Below the pieces are notes generated by a model that saw only the letters and a program-made list of their open reading frames with translations, was not told the origin of the DNA and did not search any database. From NCBI GenBank assembly GCA_030073355.1, contig JALDTH010000003.1:1-37573 (forward strand): a stretch of 37,573 bases of DNA, read 5' to 3'. The DNA is from Candidatus Midichloria sp. Lineage in GTDB: Bacteria; Pseudomonadota; Alphaproteobacteria; Rickettsiales; Midichloriaceae. A program made the position numbers and the translations under genes. This document shows positions 1-8,926 of the stretch, piece by piece. The first letter of the stretch is position 1; the number at the start of each line of letters is the position of its first letter.

Positions 1-84
1 TATGTCTTCAAACCCAACAAACCCTCTCTCTCATGGAAAAATAAACTCAAACCTACTTACTCCAAACTGAGAGTATTATTATGA
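1..84 (+). other. Possible 3' end of a CDS truncated by the window edge (…YVFKPNKPSLSWKNKLKPTYSKLRVLL*)
   Basis: Frame 1 is open from base 1 to a TGA at 82-84, with basic, coding-like composition; no family recognised. Confidence 0.25.
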
Positions 85-150
85 TCTTGGAATTATAACC
101 AGCGTAGAAAATATTCTAGGTTATATAAACTGTTAGAAAATGCAAAACTA

Positions 151-1110
151 TTAAGAAATTCCAGCTTTGATAAAATCATGGATATGGATTACACCAATAG
201 GTTTTTTTTCTTCATCAATGATAAAAAGGTTGGTAATACTTTTATTGTTCATCCAAGTGAATACTTGGACTGCCAACATATTCTGATCAATGACTAAAGG
301 ATGCAACGTCATAAAATCACTTACTACCGATTTTTTAAAATCGAGACCTATATGGCGCCTTAAATCTCCATCAGTTACGACACCCACTAGAATCCTATCC
401 TCATTCACAACGCCAGTACATCCTAAACGCTTTTTAGTCATCTCTAATATCATTTCTAAAAAAGTGCTACTTGGTTTTACGAGCGGTATCCTATCTCCTG
501 TATGCATGAGGTCTTTTATTCTAATTAATCTTACACCAATACTGCCGCCTGGATGTAAAAGTCTATAATCGTCTTTAGAAAAACTCCTTTTATTAAGCAA
601 GGTAACGGCTATTGCATCGCCCCATGCTATCATCATGGTGCTGGACGTAGTGGGTGCTCCTATATCCGTCACCTCAGCGGTATTTGGTATAAGAATTTTT
701 ATATCGCTAATTTCATATAATAATGAATTTTGATTCCTGGTTATTCCTATAATTTGCACGTTAAGCCGCTTACAATAGGAGATAATAGAGTTTAATTCTT
801 GAGTTTCTCCGGAATTAGAAAAAAGAATCGCGATATCACTTTTGGAAATTACCCCTAGATCTCCGTGACTTGCTTCGGCGGGATGTAAGAACACTGATGG
901 GGTGCCAGTAGAAGAAAGGGTAGCGGCAATCTTTTTGGCAACATAGCCGCTTTTACCCATCCCACTTAGTATTACCTTTCCAGTAGTACTTTCTATTGCG
1001 TTGATTGCTTCTAAAAATGAGTTATCTATAGAAGCCATTAAAGCATTTAGTCCCTCTATTTCTTGAGAGATTATACCCTTGGCTAGGTTAATTATTTCAG
1101 ACATTAGCAA
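151..1110 (-). CDS. kdsD: KpsF/GutQ-type arabinose-5-phosphate isomerase (SIS domain plus CBS pair)
   Basis: SIS motif LSGMGKSGYVAKKIAATLSSTGTPSVFLHPAEASHGDLG, then CBS repeats (GVVTDGDLRRHI, IGVIHIHDFIKAGI). Confidence 0.93.
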   Translation of the reverse strand: MLMSEIINLAKGIISQEIEGLNALMASIDNSFLEAINAIESTTGKVILSGMGKSGYVAKKIAATLSSTGTPSVFLHPAEASHGDLGVISKSDIAILFSNSGETQELNSIISYCKRLNVQIIGITRNQNSLLYEISDIKILIPNTAEVTDIGAPTTSSTMMIAWGDAIAVTLLNKRSFSKDDYRLLHPGGSIGVRLIRIKDLMHTGDRIPLVKPSSTFLEMILEMTKKRLGCTGVVNEDRILVGVVTDGDLRRHIGLDFKKSVVSDFMTLHPLVIDQNMLAVQVFTWMNNKSITNLFIIDEEKKPIGVIHIHDFIKAGIS

Positions 1111-1159
1111 ATAATATGATTTTTTACTTCTTTAATATAAAAAATATCTTTATTCAAAC

Positions 1160-1450
1160 TTAATTGAGTTTGTTCTTTAAATTATATAATCGCTGTAAAT
1201 CAGATTGGTTAGTGTCGATTGGTTGGCCGTTATCATCGGTGATGATGTTATTAACTACAAGTTGTGCTTCTTCAAGTTTTGCTGCACAAAAATCATGTAA
1301 TAAGCGGCCACGCTTATAAAGTTCTACCGTTTCATTTACTGAGACTTCCCCTGCTTCAAGTTTCGCTGCAATGATTTCTAATTCTTTTAAAGCTTCTTCA
1401 AAAGAATCTGGTATGTTTGAAGTGTTAATCTTTTCTTTTTTTACATTCAT
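1160..1450 (-). CDS. xseB: Exodeoxyribonuclease VII small subunit
   Basis: SFEEALKELEIIAAKLEAGEVSVNETVELYKRGRLLHDFCAAKLEEAQ is the XseB signature. Confidence 0.92.
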   Translation of the reverse strand: MNVKKEKINTSNIPDSFEEALKELEIIAAKLEAGEVSVNETVELYKRGRLLHDFCAAKLEEAQLVVNNIITDDNGQPIDTNQSDLQRLYNLKNKLN

Positions 1451-1507
1451 TGGCTTTTTTCTTAATTTGAAGTTTGGTCATATTAATGTTAAGGTATATG
1501 TATTAAA

Positions 1508-1813
1508 TTGTATACTGATAAAAACATGGCCGCAAGAATTTATCAAGCATTCAGATCAACAACTCAATCAGGGAAGAAGTCATTAGGTAAGTGGATCTTA
1601 GAATTCACCCCGCAAACTAAGAATTTTATAGAGCCTGTTATGGGATGGACTGGAGGCTATGATACATTAGCAAGTGAGGTAAAACTTTGTTTTGATTCCA
1701 AAGAAGCTGCTATGAATTACGCGGCTAACTCCTCAATAGAATACGAGATATTAGAGCCAAGGCCCTCTAAAATGACGTTAAATTCCTATATAAATAACTT
1801 TTTACATAATTAA
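1508..1813 (+). CDS. NADH dehydrogenase accessory subunit, NDUFS4-like (ETC complex I subunit family)
   Basis: KWILEFTPQTKNFIEPVMGWTGGYDTLASEVKLCFDSKEAAMNYAANSSIEYEILEP matches the NDUFS4 consensus. Confidence 0.85.
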   Translation: MYTDKNMAARIYQAFRSTTQSGKKSLGKWILEFTPQTKNFIEPVMGWTGGYDTLASEVKLCFDSKEAAMNYAANSSIEYEILEPRPSKMTLNSYINNFLHN

Positions 1814-1899
1814 TCATTTTAAACAAGAATTTTCTTAACACAGAGATATAGTGTTCTGCTGACGAAGTAGCTCAACATAATTTTTCTGGTAGGTAACGC

Positions 1900-2471
1900 A
1901 TGTTTAATGCTAAGTTCGATTCATCAAGTTTAAATGGTAAAAATGATTTTGTAATTTAGAGCTCAGGCACTCAAGCTTATGTCTCATCAGCAGTATTGAT
2001 GACGCTATTATTGGTTCTCCTTTTACAGGGATTGCAGGCCAGGTAAGTGTAATCTTTGGTAATTCATCTTTCACTGCATCTTTATTAAAGGCTTCAAACT
2101 TAAACTGTTCTAATGGCTTTGTAATAAATAGTGTTACAAGTGAGGACTATTTAAGGTCTAGTATTGCTCCTGCTGGAGATGTTAATAAGGATGGTATTGA
2201 TGACATTATAGTTAGTGTTTCTAATGCTGATGGTACTAGAGAGGTATATGTAATTTATGGTGCTGCCTCTTTTTCTGCATTTTTGGAAATTTCTAGCTTA
2301 AATTGCACTAACAGCTTTACTATTAATGGTGTTAAGAGTAATTGCTACGCAGGATATTCTGTTGCTGGGGCAGAGATGTCAATAATGACGGTAGCAGTAT
2401 GGCTGGTCAAGAATACTCAGTTTTTGGTAAGGTTGCTGATTTATCCTTACCGATTTTTGATATATACTTAA
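1900..2471 (+). pseudogene. Remnant of an FG-GAP/integrin-alpha-like beta-propeller protein
   Basis: Repeated blades across broken frames: SSLNGKNDFVI, SNLNCSNGFVINSV, GDVNKDGIDDIIVSVSNADG, SSLNCTNSFTINGV; no intact long ORF. Confidence 0.75.
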
Positions 2472-2479
2472 GGATTTTG

Positions 2480-2517
2480 AATTGGCCTTTTTAGGATAAA
2501 ACTTAAAAAGGCCAATT
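2480..2517. terminator. Perfect 14-bp inverted repeat with 10-nt loop (terminator-like)
   Basis: aattggccttttta - ggataaaact - taaaaaggccaatt, between two convergent relic genes. Confidence 0.5.
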
Positions 2518-2569
2518 GCCTTGCTATGCATTTTAAGCTTATGCTAGGGAACCGAGCATTATCCATGCA

Positions 2570-3601
2570 TTAGTTTATTACGCCACCTGGATTTAGTGCC
2601 ATATAGTCTTTAGTATCTTTGCTAATATGCACAAATTTATCTACTTTAAGCGCTTTCATTATTGCATACACCAATAATAAACCAGCTTGGTTATCGATTA
2701 GATAATTAGGATATTTTTTCTTCATTTGTGCAAAATTATTAGTAGCGCTCTCTTCAATCATTTTCTCTAGATCTGAAATTGTAATAGTATCCTCAGCAAA
2801 CCATAGGTTCTGCTTTATGCCGTATTGCACAAATCCACTGAGGCTGTAGACTTTTAAATCTTTCTTGGTTATTAAACTTGTTAAGTTTCTGTCGTGAGTA
2901 ATATCAGTAGCTACAATTTTATTAACATACTCTAATGCCTTTTTAATATCTTTTTTAGATATTAATTCGTATTTATTTCCTTTATTAAAGATATTATTTA
3001 GCTCATGCAGCATGGTAGCTGAACCGTATCTACCTTGAAAGACAAAATGTTGATCTTGTTTGTTAAATCTAGATAATTGGAAGCTGCCGCCTCCCTAATC
3101 AAAGATTATAGTTTCATCATTAATATGAGTGCTCGGCAAATGCATTTTCGCTGCTTCTAGCACTAAAATCCCTTCTTTTTCCTGAGAAACAATCGAAAAA
3201 TCTATTTTTGTCTGTTGAAATAACTGAGAAAAGACGCTGCCACTATTATTTATATTTCTAGCCCAAGCTGTTGCAAAACCAATACACTCATTATTGAAGC
3301 AATCAGTATTATATAATTTTTTGATTTCATTAACGGCTATAATGCTTTTAGTTATACACTCTTGGCTCAGGGTTTTACTGTTTTTTGATTGTAAGATACA
3401 TTTTTGTATATCCAGCACTCTATTATATTTTGGTAAGTATTCTTCTATCGTATTATTGCAGGAATTGACTACATATCCAGCTGCTTTTAGGGAGCCGGAT
3501 CCGAAATCAAAAATATATTTATTCTCGATACAATCGCTTGCAAATACTTCAGACGATAATAATAAGAAGAAGAGAGTTTTTTTGAAATCCATAGCGTGCA
3601 C
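2570..3601 (-). pseudogene. Secreted Ppx/GppA-like phosphatase (actin-like ATPase fold), interrupted by one in-frame TAG at 3095-3097
   Basis: ORFs 3095..3601 and 2570..3013 are in the same frame. Signal peptide MDFKKTLFFLLLSSEVFASDC; motifs FDFGSGSLKA, GFATAWARN, IVSQEKEGILVLEAA, IIFD*GGGSFQ. Confidence 0.78.
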
Positions 3602-3737
3602 AATTTAGATTAAAATTGGCGTTATTATATAGCTATTAATTTAAAATTCATTGAGTAAGGTTTACAGGTACCGCGAAAATTTAAGTAAATTCTCTTAAAA
3701 TATTTATAAATACTTAATTAGTTGTATGTTGTATATT

Positions 3738-4877
3738 TTATTTGATAGTATTTGAATAAAAAATTCTTTTATGTTCATCTATTGCAAACCTGTCTGTCAT
3801 GCCTGCTATATAGTCCCCAATTATTATAGCTCTTTCTTTTAGATCAGAATTAATAACTTTTTTATTCCAGTTAGTTGGTAAACAGCCTGGTTCTTCCATA
3901 AAATAATAGAAGAGGTTATGCATTAGGGTTTTAGCCTTATAGCGCATACGGTTGATATTATAATTCCTGTACACATTATTCATTAGAAAATTTTTGATTT
4001 CGTTTTTTTGTTCTTCCATCTTGGAGCTGAAGGCAACAGTCCAACTGCTGTGTTTTCGTATAGCTTGGATATTAGAGAATGCATTATTAGTAATACGTTT
4101 TTTTGTTTCAATTAATAGATCATTAATCATTATTTCTCGTATATTATTGATAAGGTACTGATAGTTATTTTTGTTGAATGGTTTATTACCTGCCGCCATT
4201 TTTATTATACTAACCTGCATTAATTCTTCGAATGATATAAAACCTGCGCGTAAGCCATCATCTATATCATGGGCACAATAAGCTATATCATCAGCTAGCG
4301 AAGCAACTTGAGCCTCTAAAGTTGGATATTGATCTAATTGCAAATTGAAGGGCCTAAAAAGCTCACCCACTTTTTTCGCAGCAAATTCACTTTCTATATT
4401 TAATGGTCCATTATGTTTAGCCAGCCCTTCTATAATTTCATAAGATAGGTTTAACCCATTTTCAAAAAAAATCCCTTTTTCCAACTGGGCAATAACCTTT
4501 AAGGTATGAAAATTGTGATCAAAGCCTCCAAAATCTCGCATGGCTTCTGCAAGTCCATCTTCTCCAGCATGACCAAACGGTGGATGTCCTAAATCGTGTG
4601 ATAAAGCTATGGCTTCAGCTAAATCTTCGTTTAGTTGTAGAGACCTTGCTATCAATTTAGCGACAGCTGCCACTTCAAGGGAGTGGGTTAATCTAGTACG
4701 GTAGTGGTCACCAGAATGATTTACGAAAACCTGAGTTTTGTACTCTAGCCTGCGAAAAGAAGGAGAGAATATGATCTTATTTTTGTCATTTAAAAAAATT
4801 AACTGCGGATTTTCTTTTTCTTTGTAAATTCTTCCCAAGGACTCGATTGGACTACTAGCGTATTTAGATATATCCAT
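3738..4877 (-). CDS. dgt: Deoxyguanosinetriphosphate triphosphohydrolase-like HD protein
   Basis: FSPSFRRLEYKTQVFVNHSGDHYRTRLTHSLEVA and ALSHDLGHPPFGHAGEDGL HD motifs. Confidence 0.93.
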   Translation of the reverse strand: MDISKYASSPIESLGRIYKEKENPQLIFLNDKNKIIFSPSFRRLEYKTQVFVNHSGDHYRTRLTHSLEVAAVAKLIARSLQLNEDLAEAIALSHDLGHPPFGHAGEDGLAEAMRDFGGFDHNFHTLKVIAQLEKGIFFENGLNLSYEIIEGLAKHNGPLNIESEFAAKKVGELFRPFNLQLDQYPTLEAQVASLADDIAYCAHDIDDGLRAGFISFEELMQVSIIKMAAGNKPFNKNNYQYLINNIREIMINDLLIETKKRITNNAFSNIQAIRKHSSWTVAFSSKMEEQKNEIKNFLMNNVYRNYNINRMRYKAKTLMHNLFYYFMEEPGCLPTNWNKKVINSDLKERAIIIGDYIAGMTDRFAIDEHKRIFYSNTIK

Positions 4878-4916
4878 GACTTATATTTCAACTCCAAGCG
4901 TTATAAAATGAGTTTT

Positions 4917-4972
4917 TCCCACTTATTCCACTTATATCCCATATTTTCCCAAAATAATACTATTAATTCCCA
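4917..4972. promoter_or_regulatory. Phased TCCCA (TGGGA on the minus strand) repeat array, candidate MraZ operator
   Basis: Boxes at 4917, 4927 (TCCAC, degenerate), 4937 and 4947 with exact 10-bp period and 5-nt spacers, plus a fifth TCCCA at 4968, in the dgt/mraZ divergent intergenic region. Confidence 0.6.
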
Positions 4973-5043
4973 CAAAACTGTAGTAGATTAATGTTGTAAT
5001 GTGCGTGAAATTGCTATTTATTTGTATTTTATTAATTTTATTG

Positions 5044-5523
5044 ATGAGCGCTGATATAAAAATATTTTTATCGATATATGAAAATAAAATTGATGACAAA
5101 AAGCGTGTCTCAGTTCCTGCTCAGTTTCGCTCTATAATTGAAGGAAAGGGAGATAGCATAATTTATGCGTATCCTTCTCTAAAAAATCAATGTCTTGAGG
5201 TTTGCACCCCACAGAGGATTAATGAACTAGAAAGCCATATAGAAAGTTTTGATATTTTTTCTGAAGAAAGAGATATTCTAGCTACTTCCATACTTGGGGT
5301 ATGTGAGCCTATGCAGATTGATGCAAAGGGGCGCATCTCTATTTCAGATAGATTATTAGACTTTGCTCAAATTGATAAAGAAATAGTATTTGTTGGAAAG
5401 GGTAAGATTTTTGAGATCTGGAATAAACAGGATTTTAATAATTACTTTAATTATGCAAGAAGCCACGTGCGTAATAGTAGTTTGTTTACTGATAAATTAA
5501 AAAATAGTGAGGCAAAGCTATGA
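5044..5523 (+). CDS. mraZ: Transcriptional regulator MraZ (start probably 5044; ORF opens at 4999)
   Basis: FLSIYENKIDDKKRVSVPAQFRSII and LGVCEPMQIDAKGRISISDRLLDFAQIDKEIVFVGKGKIFEIWN. Confidence 0.9.
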   Translation: MSADIKIFLSIYENKIDDKKRVSVPAQFRSIIEGKGDSIIYAYPSLKNQCLEVCTPQRINELESHIESFDIFSEERDILATSILGVCEPMQIDAKGRISISDRLLDFAQIDKEIVFVGKGKIFEIWNKQDFNNYFNYARSHVRNSSLFTDKLKNSEAKL

Positions 5524-6464
5524 AGAATCCTCATATCTCGGTTTTATTAAATGAGGTAATCAAGACCCTTGGTATTAAGAAAGATGGAGTATATTTGGAT
5601 TGCACTTTTGGAGCAGGTGGATATAGTAATGCAATTTTAGAAAAAGAGAATTGTTATGTGTGTGCAATTGATAGAGATACAAAAGTTATGCTGTATGCGG
5701 AAAAACTGCTCCAGAATTTTGGCGAAAGGTTTAATATTAATTTTAGCGAATTTGCTAATCTTGAGGAGACTATACAATATTTTCCTTATCAATTTTTTGA
5801 TGGGGTTGTTTTTGATATTGGGGTGTCGTCAATGCAGATAGATTCAGGGGTTAGAGGATTCTCATTCGCTAAAAACGGCCCTCTAGATATGCGTATGGAC
5901 CAAAACCAAGATATTGATGCTGCCTTTATAATTAACAATTATCCGGAAGAGGAACTGATCAAAATTATTAGGAATTTTGGAGGAGAAAAAAAGGCCCGAA
6001 GCATAGCTAAAGCAATAATTAGTAGTAGAGAACAGGAGCAGATTTCTACAACTCTGCGGCTTGCAAGTATTATAAAAAAAGCTATTGGTAATTATAGCGA
6101 TACAATTCATCCAGCGACACGAACTTTTCAAGCTCTGCGGATTGCTGTAAATGATGAATTGGAGCAGCTTAAAGTAGGACTTAGAGCTTCTATTGAGCTG
6201 TTAAAGGTTGGAGGGGTGATTGCGGTAGTGACCTTTCATTCTGGTGAGGATAAAATTGTAAAAGAAATTTTTAATTCTCTGTTAGTAAAGCTACCAAAAA
6301 GGAATAAATACAGTCACTTTTCTAAGCAACCGATTTCTGATGATAAGCAGTCTAAATTTGAATTAGTTACTAAGAAACCTATCACTCCTAGCGAGCAAGA
6401 AGTCTTAGAAAATATACGATCTCGCTCAGCAAAGCTTAGAGTCATTAGACGTATTAGAACATGA
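5520..6464 (+). CDS. rsmH: 16S rRNA (cytosine(1402)-N(4))-methyltransferase
   Basis: HISVLLNEVIKTL, YLDCTFGAGGYSNAIL, RTFQALRIAVNDELEQL; 4-nt overlap with mraZ. Confidence 0.96.
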   Translation: MKNPHISVLLNEVIKTLGIKKDGVYLDCTFGAGGYSNAILEKENCYVCAIDRDTKVMLYAEKLLQNFGERFNINFSEFANLEETIQYFPYQFFDGVVFDIGVSSMQIDSGVRGFSFAKNGPLDMRMDQNQDIDAAFIINNYPEEELIKIIRNFGGEKKARSIAKAIISSREQEQISTTLRLASIIKKAIGNYSDTIHPATRTFQALRIAVNDELEQLKVGLRASIELLKVGGVIAVVTFHSGEDKIVKEIFNSLLVKLPKRNKYSHFSKQPISDDKQSKFELVTKKPITPSEQEVLENIRSRSAKLRVIRRIRT

Positions 6465-6474
6465 TGGAGGTTAA

Positions 6475-6777
6475 ATGATGAAATCAATTAGATCAATTTT
6501 AATTTATTCTATTATAATAGTTGTAATATCTTTATTCTTTATAAAATCAAAAGTACAAGATCTAAGTAAGGAATTTGCCCTGATTGAATCTGAAATTATC
6601 AAAGAAAGAGATAATATTCATATTTTAAAAGCAGAATTTGTATACCTTTCTAAACCGCAAAATATAGAAAAATTAGCTGAGCAGCACTTAGATCTGCAAC
6701 TTATGGACAGTGAGCAGTTAGTGAATATTGAAATAGGCGATAATTCTAAAGCTAAAATCTTTGAGAAGGGAAGGTAA
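6475..6777 (+). CDS. ftsL: Cell division protein FtsL-like
   Basis: Short protein with N-terminal TM segment and coiled coil between rsmH and ftsI; LSKPQNIEKLAEQHLDLQ. Confidence 0.8.
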   Translation: MMKSIRSILIYSIIIVVISLFFIKSKVQDLSKEFALIESEIIKERDNIHILKAEFVYLSKPQNIEKLAEQHLDLQLMDSEQLVNIEIGDNSKAKIFEKGR

Positions 6778-6779
6778 AG

Positions 6780-8492
6780 ATGTATTGGAATGAGCTATCA
6801 AAAGGTGATATTTACGAAGAGTCACTAAAAAATTCTATTATTAGATGGAAGTTTATTACTGGCTTGATGTCTTTTGCCTTTATCACCATTATTTTAAGAT
6901 TATTTGATTTAAGCTTCACCACCGTTGAAGAAATTAACCTAGCCTATAAAAAGCAGTTGCATAGCCAGCACATCATTTCAAGAGCAGATATAGTTGATAG
7001 AAATGGTACTCTCTTAGCATCGAATATTAAAACAGCTTCTGTTTATGCGCATCCGAAACAATTAATAGATGCCAAGGCTGCAGCAAAATATTTGGCGAAT
7101 TTAAAAATAGGTTTGAATGAAAAGGATTTAATAGGAAAATTGGGGTCAAATAAGGATTTTGTGTGGATCAAAAGGCATATAACTCCGATTGAGCAACAAC
7201 TAATCCATGACCTTGGGATTCCTGGCGTTTATTTTGTAAAAGATGAAAGGCGTATTTATCCTCACGAGAATCTTTTTGCGCATGTTTTAGGATATATAAA
7301 CATTGACGGAGTTGGTATAGCAGGAATTGAGAGATTATACAATAATGAACTTATTAAATTAGGCTTAGAATCCAAGAATATGCAATTATCCTTGGATGTG
7401 AGAATTCAAACCATTCTATGTAGAGAACTGAAAAATGCTATAGATTTACATTCAGCAGTTGGTGGGGCTGGAGTCATTATGAATGTTAACACTGGAGAAA
7501 TTCTAGCTATGGCAAGCTTACCAGATTTTAATCCGCATAATTTGAATAATATAAAAAAAGAAAGCTTGTTTAATCAAGTGGCACTTGGGATTTACGAAAT
7601 GGGATCTACATTCAAACCATTTACACTTGCTATGGGGTTAGATACTAATAAGATTAGTCTTAATGATGCATTTGATGTGTCCAAGCCTTTAAAAATAGGT
7701 AAATTTAAGATTCATGATTATAAAAGTAAAGGTGGTTATTTATCGGTGCCAGAAATTCTAATGTATTCTTCTAATCTTGGCGTTGCGCAAATAGCGAAAC
7801 TTGTTGGGGCTAAAGCTCAAAGAGATTACTTGAATAGGTTTGGTATGCTAAGAGAAATAGAAGAAAATATTCCTGGAAAAGCTAAACCAATGTTTCCGAA
7901 TGAGAGGAAATGGTCTGAGGCGAGTTTAGTTACAATAAGTTATGGTCATGGCATAGCTGTAACAGGCATTCACCTAGCGCAGGCAATGGCTGCTTTGGTA
8001 AATGGAGGGTTGCTCTATAAGCCGACTTTAATTAGACAAGAAAATACTAATAATATTGAGTGTAGAAGGGTTATAAAAGAGCAGACTTCTCATGCTATGA
8101 GAAAGCTTTTAAGATTGGCGGTTGAAAGTGGATCGGCAAAGAGAGCAAACGTCGAAGGATTGCTTGTTGGAGGAAAAACTGGGACAGCAGAAAAAAATAA
8201 AAATGGGCGTTATAGCAAGAAATTAAATTTAGCTATTTTTGCTGGAGCTTTTCCGATGAATAAGCCAGAATATGTGATAGTTGTGATGATTAATGAAGCA
8301 AAACAAAATAGTATAAATTATGGGTATACAACAGGAGGTATGATAGCTGCTCCTGTTGGAGGCAATATCATTAGAAGAATGGCCCAAGTTCTTGGTGTTA
8401 TGCATCTCGATCATAATGATAAAGAAGTTTTGCAAGCTATGTATTTAGATTATATACCCCGGCATGTCACTACCAAACTTGCAAAGCGTTAA
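6780..8492 (+). CDS. ftsI: Peptidoglycan transpeptidase, penicillin-binding protein 3
   Basis: SxxK in MGSTFKPF, SSN in YSSNLGVAQIA, KTGTAEK box; RADIVDRNGTLLASN dimerisation domain. Confidence 0.95.
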   Translation: MYWNELSKGDIYEESLKNSIIRWKFITGLMSFAFITIILRLFDLSFTTVEEINLAYKKQLHSQHIISRADIVDRNGTLLASNIKTASVYAHPKQLIDAKAAAKYLANLKIGLNEKDLIGKLGSNKDFVWIKRHITPIEQQLIHDLGIPGVYFVKDERRIYPHENLFAHVLGYINIDGVGIAGIERLYNNELIKLGLESKNMQLSLDVRIQTILCRELKNAIDLHSAVGGAGVIMNVNTGEILAMASLPDFNPHNLNNIKKESLFNQVALGIYEMGSTFKPFTLAMGLDTNKISLNDAFDVSKPLKIGKFKIHDYKSKGGYLSVPEILMYSSNLGVAQIAKLVGAKAQRDYLNRFGMLREIEENIPGKAKPMFPNERKWSEASLVTISYGHGIAVTGIHLAQAMAALVNGGLLYKPTLIRQENTNNIECRRVIKEQTSHAMRKLLRLAVESGSAKRANVEGLLVGGKTGTAEKNKNGRYSKKLNLAIFAGAFPMNKPEYVIVVMINEAKQNSINYGYTTGGMIAAPVGGNIIRRMAQVLGVMHLDHNDKEVLQAMYLDYIPRHVTTKLAKR

Positions 8493-8926
8493 TCAACGCG
8501 TTTCCACGAGCTTCTTTCTTCTTCGAAAATTGTAACTGGAATATTAAGTGCTGCTAAGTTTTTTACTTGTTCTTGAATGAGCACTTCATCTGTAGAAGTG
8601 TCATATATACTAACAAATCTCTCATAATTATCGACTAATTCAGGTACTGTGTCATTTGCTAGAAGCACATTTGCGTTATTTAGATTGCTAGTTTGAGTAG
8701 TAAGCAAAATCTTCTGTCGATCTAAAAACGTATCTTCTTCAGTAGCATGAGGTAGAAAGGCTAATACAGAATATATCCAGAGATCATTATCTAGCTTATA
8801 CATTTCATTTTTGTTTTTGCATAGTATATGAACTCTAAAATTTTTTTTTATTATAGTTTCTAAAAGCTTAGCAGTGCCTCTAATTATTGGGGTTGCGGAG
8901 AGTTTATATATGGATGCCTGTGTCAT
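8489..8926 (-). CDS. holC: DNA polymerase III chi subunit
   Basis: NFRVHILCKNKNEMYKLDNDLWIY.FLPHATEEDTFLDRQKILLTT matches HolC. Confidence 0.85.
   Translation of the reverse strand: MTQASIYKLSATPIIRGTAKLLETIIKKNFRVHILCKNKNEMYKLDNDLWIYSVLAFLPHATEEDTFLDRQKILLTTQTSNLNNANVLLANDTVPELVDNYERFVSIYDTSTDEVLIQEQVKNLAALNIPVTIFEEERSSWKRVD

Noticed and set aside
290-568. ORF on + strand inside kdsD, and other antisense ORFs listed in the track (for example 3294..3608, 5883..6131, 11351..11599, 12071..12349, 32720..33073)
   Set aside because: Each lies antisense to a well-supported gene and its translation shows no domain features; shadow ORFs.
1371-1586. ORF overlapping xseB and the NDUFS4-like gene on + strand
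   Set aside because: Overlaps two confident genes and has low-complexity hydrophobic content; spurious.
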